Of a stretch of DNA of 52,625 nt, positions 7,952-15,840 are shown piece by piece (within the stretch, counting starts at the first letter, position 1; each line of letters begins with the position of its first letter). Source of the DNA: Streptomyces sp. ISL-11 (GTDB lineage: Bacteria; Actinomycetota; Actinomycetes; Streptomycetales; Streptomycetaceae); the NCBI RefSeq assembly GCF_018614525.1, contig NZ_JAGGOL010000068.1:1-52625 (forward strand), in the 5' to 3' direction. The notes under the pieces are model-generated. The model saw only the letters and a program-made list of their open reading frames with translations, had not been told where the DNA came from and searched no databases. The translations under genes were made by a program, and so were the position numbers.

Positions 7952-9064
7952 GCGCTTGACCTGCTTGGTCAGCCAGCGGAAGACGTCCGGGACCTGGCGC
8001 TTCCACACGGCCGTGCCGTGGCCACCCGCGCCCGCCGGGATCATGGTCACCTGGACGGTCGTCGGGGGCTTGGCCGACTGCTTGATGGCGAGGCCGCCCT
8101 GGTAGCCGTCGCCCTCGGCGCCGGAGAGGAACAGCGCCACGCGCGGCGGCGTCTTGGCGCGCTGGAGCAGCTTCCAGGGGTTGTGCTCGTCGCGCAGCTC
8201 GGGCGTCTTGGCCGTCAGGGACGAGGGCTCGCCGATGGGGTCGTTGTAGCCGGAGAGGCTGACGCCGGCGCGGTAGCGGTCGGGGTGGGCGATGGCGAGC
8301 TTGGTGGCGCAGTGGGCGCCCGCCGAGTAGCCGGCGACGGCCCAGCCGTCGGGCTCGCTCTCGGCCCGGAAGTTGTCGACGACCATCTTGCGGACGTCGA
8401 CGCTCAGCCACGAGTCGGCGTTGGCCTTGCCGGTGATGTTGGCGCAGCCGGTGTCGACGTCGCCCAGGAGCGTGGTGCGGGGCGCCACCACGATGAAGGG
8501 CGCGACCTCGCCCTTCTCCATGAGCGGCTTGAGCTGGGTGTTGACCTCCAGCGTGCCGAACCACGCCTTGGCCGAGCCGGGGAAGCCGGGGAGCACCTCC
8601 ACCACCGGGAACTTCTTGTCCTTGTACGCCGGGTCGTCGTACTGCGGCGGCAGCCAGACGTAGACCTCACCCTCGACACCGGATATGCGGCCCTTGAGCT
8701 GGGTCTCCTTGACCCCGGGGCCCATGCGTTTGTCGGACGCCGGCTTGAACTTCTGGAGGGTCTTCGGCTCCGTGTCGGCGTTCTTGCCGCCGGTGCCGTC
8801 CGGCCCGAGGTCGGCGGCCACCTTGACGTGGTCACCGGTGCCCAGCAGGTCGTCCCAGTTGTCGAAGAGCCCGTTGGAGTTGTTGACGATCACGAAGACC
8901 ATCGTGATCGCGGTGGCCTGGGCGAAGAGCAGCATGAACAGCCGCGTCGCATGGCGTACGAGCCCGGGGCCGCCGATCCTGCCCCACAGCGCCAGCGGCA
9001 GCGCGAGGGCCACCACGACCAGCGCGATCGTGGTGAGGAAGAAGGGCGTCCCCGTCAGGCTCAT
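7949..9064 (-). CDS. Membrane-anchored alpha/beta-hydrolase, esterase D/Ag85-like
   Basis: 371-aa putative esterase. Two N-terminal hydrophobic segments (about 8-30 and 38-62) anchor it; the remainder should be extracytoplasmic. The catalytic fold belongs to the esterase (PF00756) group that also contains mycolyl transferases of the antigen 85 type. The nucleophile motif GYSAGAH puts the serine at about S247; the His is in GAGGHGTAVW. Streptomyces lacks mycolates, so simple ester hydrolysis is likelier than acyl transfer. It starts at ATG (MSLTGTPFF). The gene is downstream of the response-regulator operon on the same strand, separated by a palindromic repeat region. Its stop codon is the edge of the intergenic repeat copy A. 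Confidence 0.75.
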   Translation of the reverse strand: MSLTGTPFFLTTIALVVVALALPLALWGRIGGPGLVRHATRLFMLLFAQATAITMVFVIVNNSNGLFDNWDDLLGTGDHVKVAADLGPDGTGGKNADTEPKTLQKFKPASDKRMGPGVKETQLKGRISGVEGEVYVWLPPQYDDPAYKDKKFPVVEVLPGFPGSAKAWFGTLEVNTQLKPLMEKGEVAPFIVVAPRTTLLGDVDTGCANITGKANADSWLSVDVRKMVVDNFRAESEPDGWAVAGYSAGAHCATKLAIAHPDRYRAGVSLSGYNDPIGEPSSLTAKTPELRDEHNPWKLLQRAKTPPRVALFLSGAEGDGYQGGLAIKQSAKPPTTVQVTMIPAGAGGHGTAVWKRQVPDVFRWLTKQVKR

Positions 9065-9165
9065 CGGGCTCTCGTTTCGGGTCTCGGGCCCGGTGGCGGG
9101 CCTGGGCCCTGCGTGAGTGAGAGCCTCTCGTCCGTTTAGATGGGCTGGGGGCCGCGGAGGTTCCA

Positions 9166-9240
9166 GCCGGTCGACGGACCAGTGGTCGGATCAGTGGTCG
9201 GACCACTGATCGGTCCGGGCGTCAGACCAGCCGTCGGGCC
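9166..9240. repeat. Degenerate 12-bp tandem repeat with 19-bp palindrome
   Basis: Units resembling GTGGTCGGACCA repeat at 12-bp spacing. The centre TCAGTGGTC-G-GACCACTGA (9191-9209) is a palindrome with 9-bp arms. It spans the last codons of the response regulator and the gap before the esterase gene, so it could be a terminator of the two-component operon or an operator for the esterase. Confidence 0.65.
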
Positions 9241-9905
9241 GTCGCCCAGCGGGTCAGTTCATGGCGGTTGGAGAGCTGGAGCTTGCGCAGGACCGCGGAG
9301 ACATGGGACTCCACCGTCTTCACCGAGATGAACAGCTGCTTGGCGATCTCCTTGTAGGCGTAGCCGCGGGCGATCAGGCGCAGCACCTCGCGCTCGCGCT
9401 GGGTGAGGCGGTCGAGGTCCTCGTCGACGGGCGGGGCGTCGGTGGAGGCGAAGGCGTCGAGGACGAAGCCGGCCAGGCGCGGGGAGAAGACGGCGTCGCC
9501 GTCCTTGACCCGGAAGACGGCGTCGACGAGGTCCGTGCCCGTGATGGTCTTGGTGACATAGCCGCGGGCGCCGCCGCGGATGACGCCGATGACGTCCTCG
9601 GCGGCGTCGGAGACCGACAGGGCGAGGAAGCGCACCGGGCGCTCAGGGTCGGCCATCAGGGGCGCGCAGCGGCGCAGCACCTCCACCCCGCCGCCGCCGG
9701 GCAGGTGGACGTCCAGCAGGACGACCTCGGGGCGGGTGGCCGTGATGACGGTGACCGCCTGGTCCACGTCGGCGGCCTCGCCGACGACCTCGACGCCCGT
9801 ACGGTCGGTGGCGCCGATCTCCGCCTGCACACCGGTGCGGAACATCCGGTGGTCGTCCACCAGCACGACGCGTGCGTGGCGCTCCGTCGTCTCTTCGGTC
9901 GTCAT
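9222..9905 (-). CDS. NarL/LuxR-family response regulator (partner of the PspC kinase)
   Basis: 227-aa regulator. Receiver domain with acidic pair D17/D18, phosphoacceptor D65 in VVLLDVHLP, a TKTITG segment and switch residues. The C-terminal LuxR-type HTH is LTQREREVLRLIARGYAYKE...TVESHVSAVLRKL. It should bind DNA after phosphorylation by the kinase encoded just upstream; its ATG overlaps the kinase stop by 4 bp (translational coupling). By analogy with LiaR/LiaS and PspC-kinase systems it may respond to envelope stress, with the adjacent PspC/toastrack gene and Ser/Thr kinase gene as candidate targets. The target assignment is inference. Confidence 0.88.
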   Translation of the reverse strand: MTTEETTERHARVVLVDDHRMFRTGVQAEIGATDRTGVEVVGEAADVDQAVTVITATRPEVVLLDVHLPGGGGVEVLRRCAPLMADPERPVRFLALSVSDAAEDVIGVIRGGARGYVTKTITGTDLVDAVFRVKDGDAVFSPRLAGFVLDAFASTDAPPVDEDLDRLTQREREVLRLIARGYAYKEIAKQLFISVKTVESHVSAVLRKLQLSNRHELTRWATARRLV

Positions 9906-11182
9906 GACGCCCTCTCCGCCCTCTCCATTTCCAGCTCCACTTCGGTTCCCCCACCGGGCACGGAGCGCAGTCTCGCCGTGCCGCCGTTGCGCTGCATCCT
10001 GCCGATGATGGATTCGCGGACGCCCATCCGGTCGTCCGGCACCGCGTCCAGGTCGAAGCCCGGGCCCCGGTCGCGTACGGAGAGAAAGACCGTGCGCCCC
10101 TCGACCTCGGCGAAGACCTGGACGGCGCCGCCCTCGCCACCGTACTTGGCGGCGTTGACCATGGCTTCACGGGCGGCCTGCATCTGTGCGGTCAGTTTCT
10201 CGTCCAGGGGGCAGTCGCCGACGACCACGACCTCGATGGGCACGCCGTGGTGGTCCTCGACCTCGGCCGCGGTGGCCTTGACCGCCTCGGCGAGCGTGGT
10301 GGGTTCCTCGGCCTCGTCCTTGCCGCGGCCCTCGGGGCGGTAGAGCCAGGCGCGCAGTTCGCGTTCCTGGGCGCGGGCGAGGCGGGCGACCTCGCGGGGG
10401 TCCTCGGCGTTGCGCTGGATCAGGGTGAGCGTGTGCAGGACGGAGTCGTGGACGTGGGCGGCGACCTCGGCCCGCTCCTGGGCCCGGATGCGCATGGTGC
10501 GCTCGGCGGAGAGGTCCTGGGTCATCCGCACCAGCGAGGGGCCCGCCAGCAGCGCTATGCCGACGAGGACGGCCAGCGACGCCTGGAGGACCGTGCCGAG
10601 GTGCTCCGCCGACCCCTGGAGGACGACGATGCCGGTGACGCCGAGGCCGGCCAGGGCGACGCCCGCCGCGCCGCGGGCGAGCGGCAGGACGCGCTTGCGG
10701 CGGCTGACCTCCATCCAGTGCGCACGGCGGGCGTTGTCCGCCTGGCGCCAGACGAGGGCGACGCCGGCGCCGACGAGCAGCAGCGGCCAGATGTAGGCGT
10801 TGGCGCGGCCGAGGTGGAGGTTGTCGACGAAGATGGCGGCGCCGATGACGAGCGCGACGAGGGCGAAGACCTGACCGCGGTCGGGCTTGCGGGCGAACAG
10901 CCGCCGCCTGCCGTCGGGATGGGTCTCGGCGGCAGGCGGCCGCGGCGCGTCGACCCCGCCGACGCCGAGCGGCACCACGAACCAGAACACCGCGTACAGC
11001 ACCGCGCCCATGCCCTGGGCCAGCAGCAGCGCCAGGAAGACGATGCGGACCCAGGAGACCGGCACGCCCAGGTGGCCGGCGAGGCCGCGCGCGACGCCGC
11101 CCAGCATCCGGCCCTCGGCGCTGCGGTAGAGCTTGCGCAGCGGGGGGCCGTCGGCGTGCTGCGTAAGGGACGGGACGGTCAT
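9902..11182 (-). CDS. PspC-domain sensor histidine kinase
   Basis: 426-aa kinase. The N-terminus is a PspC domain (about 14-75: LYRSAEGRMLGGVARGLAGHLG, then hydrophobic FLALLLAQGMGAVLYAVFW). More transmembrane segments follow around 115-205. The dimerisation helix has the phosphorylatable histidine in HVHDSVLHT (H245). The HATPase has an N-box-like MVNAAKYGG and G-boxes VRDRGPGFDLD and GGGTEVELEM. A LiaS/NarX-like kinase whose membrane PspC module likely senses envelope state. ATG 11182 (MTVPSLTQ) fits better than an ATG at 11218. The 3-prime end overlaps the response regulator by 4 bp. It lies downstream of, and on the same strand as, the Ser/Thr kinase gene. Confidence 0.85.
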   Translation of the reverse strand: MTVPSLTQHADGPPLRKLYRSAEGRMLGGVARGLAGHLGVPVSWVRIVFLALLLAQGMGAVLYAVFWFVVPLGVGGVDAPRPPAAETHPDGRRRLFARKPDRGQVFALVALVIGAAIFVDNLHLGRANAYIWPLLLVGAGVALVWRQADNARRAHWMEVSRRKRVLPLARGAAGVALAGLGVTGIVVLQGSAEHLGTVLQASLAVLVGIALLAGPSLVRMTQDLSAERTMRIRAQERAEVAAHVHDSVLHTLTLIQRNAEDPREVARLARAQERELRAWLYRPEGRGKDEAEEPTTLAEAVKATAAEVEDHHGVPIEVVVVGDCPLDEKLTAQMQAAREAMVNAAKYGGEGGAVQVFAEVEGRTVFLSVRDRGPGFDLDAVPDDRMGVRESIIGRMQRNGGTARLRSVPGGGTEVELEMERAERAS

Positions 11183-11217
11183 GCACTGATCGTCACATGC
11201 GCGCGGGTGCGGTGGCA

Positions 11218-11234
11218 TCAGGGTTGGCCCCTGA
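11218..11234 (-). terminator. Small hairpin downstream of Ser/Thr kinase gene 1
   Basis: TCAGGG (11218-11223) pairs with CCCTGA (11229-11234) around a 5-nt loop, 9 bp past the kinase TAG stop. A weak terminator or attenuating structure between the kinase gene and the histidine kinase gene. Confidence 0.3.
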
Positions 11235-11242
11235 CGGGACCC

Positions 11243-12892
11243 CTAGTGCGCGTCGGGCCGGAAGCCGTCGCGGACCACTCCGAAGACGGGGCTGTACTTG
11301 TCCCAGTCGGCCTTCGGCGCCGAGACGTAGATCGCGTACTCCTTCTCGCCCGGCCGGCCGAATCCGAGGTCGGCGGCCCGGAACTCGCGCGCCCGGCCCT
11401 GCCACGTGAACTCCCAGATCGCGGCCGGCTCCCCGCGGTACTCCGTGTCCTCCATGCGCAGCTGCTTGTAGCCGGGCAGCTTGCCCTCCTTGAGGGACTT
11501 CTCCTCGTCGTTCTTCCAGTGCTGGAGCGGATCGCTGCTCGCGAGCTCCAGGACGGAGACCCGCAGGCCGACCAGTCCGCTCGGGTCGGCGTAGACGATC
11601 TCATCGCTGTCGGTTGCCTTCGTGCGCTTCCAGCCATCCGGTACGGGGAAGGAGACCGACACGCCGCGCTTCTCCTCTCTCACGAGGTGGTAGCCCTTGG
11701 GCGGCGGCTTGATGACGGAGGGCGAGGGCGTCTGCTCGTCCGATTCCGCTGGGGACGGCCCGGTGTCCTTGGCGGGCTCGGTCGCGGCAGCGTCGTCGTC
11801 ACCGGAGTCGTCGTCGCTGTCGCTGTCGCCGAGGAAGAGGTACGCGCCGCCCGCGAGGCCCGCGAGGAGGACGACGGCCACGGCGATCCACAGGGGTGCG
11901 CGGCTGCGGCGGCTCTCGGTGGTTTCGGCCCGGGGCGTGGCCTCGGGTTTCTCCCTGGTGGTGGATTCCCTCGGTATGGATTCGGCAGCCGGTGCCGGTG
12001 CGGTACGCGGCTCCGGCACGCTCATGTACGCCGTCTCCGACTCGGCGGCGGGCTCCCGCAGGATCTGCTCGGCGAGCTCGGCGGGCGGCCGCAGGTCGGG
12101 TTCCTTGGCGAGCAGCGTCTCGATCAGCCTGGCCAGCGCCCCGGCCCGGCGCGGCGGCTCCAGGGGGTCCATGGCGATCGAGTACGCCGTCTCGACCGCG
12201 GTGTCCTTGCGGAACGGCGGCCGGCCCTCCACGGCCTGGTACAGCGTCGCGCCGAGGGCCCACAGGTCGGAGGCGGGACCGGGCTTGCCGCCCTTGACCC
12301 GCTCGGGCGCGATGTAGTCGATCGAACCGACCATCTCGCCCGTCTTGGTGAGCGTCGAGGTGCCGGACGCCTGGGCGATGCCGAAGTCGGTGAGGACGAC
12401 CCGCCCGTCGTCGCCGAGCAGGACGTTGCCGGGCTTGACGTCGCGGTGCAGCACCCCGGCGGCGTGGGCGGCGCGCAGGGCCGCGATCATGCCGCGGCCG
12501 ATCCTGGCGGCCTCCTCGGGGCTGACGGGGCCGTGCTTGAGGATGTCGCCGAGCGTCGTGGAGGGCACGTACTCCATGACGATGCAGGGCAGGCCGTGGT
12601 CGTCGACCACGTCGTGGACGACGACGACGTTGGGGTGGTTGATGCGGGCGGCGCTGCGGGCCTCGCGGCGGGTGCGCTCGTAGAGGGTGGCGAGCTCGTC
12701 TTCCTCCAGGTAGGCGGAGACGTGCAACTGCTTGAGGGCCACCTGACGGCCCAGCAACTCGTCCTCCGAGCGCCACACGGTGCCCATGCCGCCGCGGCCT
12801 ATCCGTTCGAGGAGCCGATAGCGCCCGGCGACCAGCCGACCGTGGTCCGGTCCCGGCCCCGCCGCCGCGAACCCGGACACTGACTCTGCCAC
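11243..12892 (-). CDS. Transmembrane Ser/Thr protein kinase 1
   Basis: 549-aa Hanks-type kinase. P-loop GRGGMG (32-37), catalytic lysine K54 in VALKQL, catalytic loop HRDVKPGN (149-156), DFG at 169-171 and an APE-like IAPERVKG, so it should be active. A juxtamembrane Pro/Ser/Thr/Glu-rich linker (280-330) precedes one transmembrane helix (about 332-354). An acidic spacer and an extracytoplasmic domain of about 160 residues follow. This last domain (PKGYHLVREEKRGVSVSFPVPDGW..., ending with AAIWEFTW) looks PsbP/Mog1-like and resembles the ends of the kinases at 24190 and 26038. It is divergent from the PspC/toastrack gene and upstream of the PspC kinase operon, suggesting a shared stress-signalling locus. 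Confidence 0.9.
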   Translation of the reverse strand: MAESVSGFAAAGPGPDHGRLVAGRYRLLERIGRGGMGTVWRSEDELLGRQVALKQLHVSAYLEEDELATLYERTRREARSAARINHPNVVVVHDVVDDHGLPCIVMEYVPSTTLGDILKHGPVSPEEAARIGRGMIAALRAAHAAGVLHRDVKPGNVLLGDDGRVVLTDFGIAQASGTSTLTKTGEMVGSIDYIAPERVKGGKPGPASDLWALGATLYQAVEGRPPFRKDTAVETAYSIAMDPLEPPRRAGALARLIETLLAKEPDLRPPAELAEQILREPAAESETAYMSVPEPRTAPAPAAESIPRESTTREKPEATPRAETTESRRSRAPLWIAVAVVLLAGLAGGAYLFLGDSDSDDDSGDDDAAATEPAKDTGPSPAESDEQTPSPSVIKPPPKGYHLVREEKRGVSVSFPVPDGWKRTKATDSDEIVYADPSGLVGLRVSVLELASSDPLQHWKNDEEKSLKEGKLPGYKQLRMEDTEYRGEPAAIWEFTWQGRAREFRAADLGFGRPGEKEYAIYVSAPKADWDKYSPVFGVVRDGFRPDAH

Positions 12893-12922
12893 CGTGTACC
12901 CTCCGGTTCCCGTTGATGATCG

Positions 12923-12964
12923 GGCGCCACCATATACGGCGCCGTCTCAGGGGTGATCTCAGGG
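12923..12964. promoter_or_regulatory. Divergent regulatory region with GGCGCC dyad and CTCAGGG direct repeats
   Basis: Between kinase gene 1 (minus) and the PspC gene (plus). GGCGCC occurs at 12923-12928 and 12938-12943 around CATATA, which could serve as a -10 element. Two CTCAGGG copies at 12946-12952 and 12958-12964 are 12 bp apart. The arrangement fits a regulator site; the neighbouring NarL-type regulator is a candidate binder (inference). Confidence 0.4.
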
Positions 12965-13020
12965 AACGGCCAGGGTTGTCAGGTGTGCCGTAAGCGCGTT
13001 CCGGTTGACACCATGTCCCT

Positions 13021-14319
13021 ATGACCGACACACCCACCAGCGAGGACGCACAACCGGCGGGCGCGGTTCACGGCACCTCACCGGATGCCCGGCGCCCGCT
13101 GCGGCGCAGCCGTGAGCACAAGATGGTCGCCGGGGTGTGCGGCGGCCTCGGCCGCTGCTTCGACCTCGACCCCGTCATCTTCCGGGTTGTGCTCGGCGTG
13201 CTCGCGGTCACCGGCGGGCTGGGCCTGATCGTCTACGGCTTCGCGTGGCTGCTCATCCCCTTGGAGGGCGAGGAGGATAACGAGGGCCGCAGGCTGCTGT
13301 CGGGCCGGGTCGAGGGCCCGGCGCTGACGGCGGTGCTGTGCGCGCTGGTGGGCTGCGGGCTGTTCCTGTCGATGCTCAACAACAGCGCGGTCATGTCCTT
13401 CGCCCTGATGCTGACCCTGGCGATAGCGGGCGCGACGTACTGGTCGGCGCACCGCCACCGGACGGAGGGCGAGGAAGCCGCCCCCACGGCGCAGAAGACC
13501 GGCCCCGCGCCGCCGGAGACCAAGGCGCCTCCCGTGCCGGTGACGCCGTCCTGGTGGCGCGACCCGATCGTCAAGGACGGCACGACGGGCCCGATGGGTG
13601 TGGAGACCGGCTATCTGTGGGGCCCGGACGACGGTCCGGAGGACCGCCGGGAGAGCACGCCGCGGATCCCCGTCCGCCCGGCCAAGCCGGGCCCGCCGCT
13701 GGGCGGCTGGACGTTCCTGCTGGCCCTGGTCGCGTTCTCGCTCGGCACCGGCCTGGCCTGGCACCACCAGCCTCTGGGCACCTGCCTGGAGATCGGTCTG
13801 GCGTGCGCGCTGGGCGTCTTCGGCACAGGGATGGCGGTCAGCTCCCTCTACGGGCGGACGGGCGGCGGGACGGTCGTCGCCGCCGTGCTGACGGCCGCGC
13901 TGCTGTCCGGGGCCGCCGCGCTGCCCAAGTCGGTGAGCACGGACTGGTCGCGCTCGACGTGGCATCCGGCGAACACGGCCGCGCTGCGCGGTGACTACCG
14001 CGTGGGCAGCGGCGTGGGCCTCCTCGACCTGACCGGTCTGGCCCTGCCGAAGGACGCGCCGGTCCGTACGCGCGCCGAGGTCGGTGCCGGCCGGCTCAAG
14101 GTCGTCATCCCCGAGGACGTCAGGGCCGAGCTGACCATCGACGTCGGTGTCGGTGACATCCGGCTGCCCGGCGAGGGGCGCGACGACGTGGACGTCAAGC
14201 CCGGGCAGAAGAAGCGCACAACGCTGGAGCCGCGCGCCGGGAAGCCCTCCCGGGGCACCTTGGAGCTCCAGCTCAAGGTCGGTCTCGGCCAGGTGGAGGT
14301 GCGACGTGCGGCGGCATGA
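13021..14319 (+). CDS. PspC-domain membrane protein with C-terminal toastrack-like domain
   Basis: 432-aa protein. The PspC domain lies near residues 28-82 (LRRSREHKMVAGVCGGLGRCFD then hydrophobic VLGVLAVTGGLGLIVYGFAWLLI). Further transmembrane helices are at about 102-140, 228-260 and 275-300. The C-terminus (about 340-432: RTRAEVGAGRLKVVIPEDV...TIDVGVGDIRLPG...LKVGLGQVEV) is a repeated short-beta pattern like the LiaF/DUF4097 toastrack domain. Such PspC-toastrack proteins modulate LiaRS-like systems. No clear Shine-Dalgarno precedes the ATG. It is encoded divergently from kinase gene 1 and overlaps the next small gene. Confidence 0.82.
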   Translation: MTDTPTSEDAQPAGAVHGTSPDARRPLRRSREHKMVAGVCGGLGRCFDLDPVIFRVVLGVLAVTGGLGLIVYGFAWLLIPLEGEEDNEGRRLLSGRVEGPALTAVLCALVGCGLFLSMLNNSAVMSFALMLTLAIAGATYWSAHRHRTEGEEAAPTAQKTGPAPPETKAPPVPVTPSWWRDPIVKDGTTGPMGVETGYLWGPDDGPEDRRESTPRIPVRPAKPGPPLGGWTFLLALVAFSLGTGLAWHHQPLGTCLEIGLACALGVFGTGMAVSSLYGRTGGGTVVAAVLTAALLSGAAALPKSVSTDWSRSTWHPANTAALRGDYRVGSGVGLLDLTGLALPKDAPVRTRAEVGAGRLKVVIPEDVRAELTIDVGVGDIRLPGEGRDDVDVKPGQKKRTTLEPRAGKPSRGTLELQLKVGLGQVEVRRAAA

Positions 14320-14551
14320 CTTCGAACCGGGCAAGCTCGTCGTCGGGCTGGTGCTGCTGGGCGGCTGCGCCGCCTATCTCGCCGCGGCCCACGGTTCCTG
14401 GCACTTCCCCTCCTACACGCTGCTGCCCGTCCTGGCGGCCGGTTTCTGCCTGGCGGGGCTGGTGTCCTCCCTCGCGTTCGTGGTCCGCCGTCACCGCACG
14501 CGCGGCGCGGGGCCGGCGGTCGCGGACCGGCCCACCGACCAGGCGGACTGA
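14306..14551 (+). CDS. Small two-helix membrane protein coupled to the PspC gene
   Basis: 81-aa protein with two transmembrane segments (KLVVGLVLLGGCAAYLAA and LLPVLAAGFCLAGLVSSLAFVV) and a basic cytoplasmic tail. The GTG at 14306 lies inside the 3-prime end of the PspC gene, overlapping by 14 bp, behind GGAGGT; this indicates translational coupling. Membrane partners of about 80 aa are usual next to PspC/toastrack proteins in Streptomyces; I infer a role in the same membrane complex. Confidence 0.72.
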   Translation: MRRHDFEPGKLVVGLVLLGGCAAYLAAAHGSWHFPSYTLLPVLAAGFCLAGLVSSLAFVVRRHRTRGAGPAVADRPTDQAD

Positions 14552-14670
14552 CCAACCCCGGGGGGCGCGTGGTGAGCGTCTCCGGCCGTACGAGACCCGC
14601 CGGGCGTCAGGCGACTCGCGCTTCCGACCGGCCGGCGGACAGGTACGCCCGACCGCCGGACGCACCGGCG

Positions 14671-14742
14671 GACGGGCTGCCCGACGGGGTGTCCGACGGG
14701 CTGTCCGACCGGGCGTCCGACCGGCTGTCCCACCGCGTGTTC
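14671..14742. repeat. Degenerate 12-bp tandem repeat (GACGGGCTGTCC units)
   Basis: Five consecutive 12-bp units, from GACGGGCTGCCC at 14671 to GACCGGCTGTCC at 14719, and a degenerate sixth fill the gap between the convergent small membrane gene and the doxX-like gene, ending at the latter's stop. The unit resembles the array at 9166-9240 read on the other strand. Confidence 0.75.
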
Positions 14743-15274
14743 AGATCCGCAGCCCGGCGCGTCGGCGCCCGCCCCGCCGCCTGCGGGTCCGCCACGCGGC
14801 GTCCAGGGAGAACACCGGTGCCCCCGCGATGACCAGCGGCAGCCAGGCCATCAGATAGGCCAGGTCGTTTCCGTAGTAGTAGGGCGTGGACGCCCAGCTG
14901 ACCGTCATCCACAGGCTCAGCGAGATGAGCGCTCCGCCGGCCGCCGCCACACGGGCGCACAGGCCCAGCAGCGTGCCTATGCCGACGGCCACCTCCCCGA
15001 TGCCTATCGCGTAGCCGAAGCCGACCGGGCTCTTCAGGGCCAGGTCGACCAGACCCGGTATCGCGGAGGCGTCCCGCACCGAGTGCAACAGCTCGCCGAG
15101 GGAGCCCGGCCCGCTGCTCGCCAGGAACGCGGAGTCGGTGAGCTTGTCGAGCCCCGCGTAGAGGAAGGTGACGCCGAGGAAGATGCGCAGGGGAAGCAAC
15201 GCGTACAAGGAGAGGGCTGACCGGCGGTCCGTGCCACCGCCGCTCACCGCTTCTCCACGTCCCAGGAGTGTCAT
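14741..15274 (-). CDS. DoxX-family membrane protein
   Basis: 177-aa protein with four hydrophobic segments: LLPLRIFLGVTFLYAGLDKL, the FGYAIGIGEVAVGIGTLLGL region, ALISLSLWMTVSW and AYLMAWLPLVIAGAPVF. The pattern RxxLGxxFLYAGLDKL near the N-terminus and the late DLAYLMAWL are typical of DoxX/TQO-small-subunit proteins, which have been linked to thiol and redox homeostasis at the membrane. The exact activity is not established here. ATG 15274 (MTLLGRGEAV) has GGAGAGG about 11 nt upstream; longer in-frame starts lack support. It is convergent with the PspC operon. Confidence 0.8.
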   Translation of the reverse strand: MTLLGRGEAVSGGGTDRRSALSLYALLPLRIFLGVTFLYAGLDKLTDSAFLASSGPGSLGELLHSVRDASAIPGLVDLALKSPVGFGYAIGIGEVAVGIGTLLGLCARVAAAGGALISLSLWMTVSWASTPYYYGNDLAYLMAWLPLVIAGAPVFSLDAAWRTRRRRGGRRRAGLRI

Positions 15275-15472
15275 ACCGACCGCCGCCTCTCCGTCTCTGC
15301 CGTCATCCGACCATACGGACACGCGACGAAGCGCGCTCAGCCTGTGGACAACCACGGACCGACACCCACCGTCCGGTCACATCATCGGACCGCCCCCTGT
15401 GGACAACTCGACGGCCCGGACCGGCGGGCGGACGGCTCCTCCCCGATCGCCGGCTCGCCCGGCCCGGCGGAC

Positions 15473-15618
15473 TCAGCCGGCGCGGACCCCCAGCGCGCTG
15501 CCCTCCAGCCACTCGGCGAGCCGCTCCTCGGTCTCGGCGCCGCCCCCGCATCCGGTGACGGCCAGGCCCGTCAGGGCCAGGCGGCGGACAGCCCGAGGCA
15601 GCGGGTGAGGCGGCGCAT
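15473..15618 (-). pseudogene. Small lipoprotein gene with apparent frameshift
   Basis: An ATG at 15618 behind a good GTAGGAG site opens MRRLTRCLGLSAAWP and then stops. The frame reached by a 1-nt shift near codon 8 reads RRLALTGLAVTGCGGG followed by about 25 residues ending ALGVRAG and a TGA at 15473. This has a lipobox (V-T-G-C) and basic n-region, as expected for a 48-aa lipoprotein. There is no start codon in the lipobox frame downstream of its previous stop. Either a genuine frameshift or a sequencing indel. The family is not identified. Confidence 0.45.
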
Positions 15619-15711
15619 GGTTCTCCTACGGTTCTTCCGGGCTAGGGACAGCCGGTTCCTCCGGGCAAGGGGCAGCGGCCGGCGCCGCGTGGCCCCGCCC
15701 GGGGACATGGC

Positions 15712-15740
15712 GATGCCGAGGCGATTCCCGCCTCGGCATC
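15712..15740. terminator. Perfect 12-bp hairpin
   Basis: GATGCCGAGGCG (15712-15723) and CGCCTCGGCATC (15729-15740) form a perfect 12-bp stem with loop ATTCC. It lies upstream of the frameshifted lipoprotein and about 100 bp downstream of the aldolase gene, on the same strand. It could be a second terminator or an operator for the small gene. Confidence 0.55.
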
Positions 15741-15787
15741 CATCCATCGTATGCGGCGCTTTCACCGCAAAGCAGGCCCGTGAGGAC

Positions 15788-15819
15788 GACTCACCCCCGC
15801 CGACCGGAAGGGGTGAGTC
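15788..15819 (-). terminator. Terminator of the class II aldolase gene
   Basis: GACTCACCCC (15788-15797) and GGGGTGAGTC (15810-15819) form a perfect 10-bp stem with a 12-nt loop, about 22 nt beyond the stop codon at 15841. Confidence 0.65.
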
Positions 15820-15840
15820 CGCCGGGAGCGCCCGCCGGTC

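Noticed and set aside
7949..9064. Mycolyltransferase role for the Ag85-like esterase
   Set aside because: Streptomyces makes no mycolic acids, and the fold alone does not indicate acyl transfer.
10247..12883. Very long plus-strand frame opposite the histidine kinase and kinase 1
   Set aside because: Shadow of two well-supported minus-strand genes; no recognisable domain.
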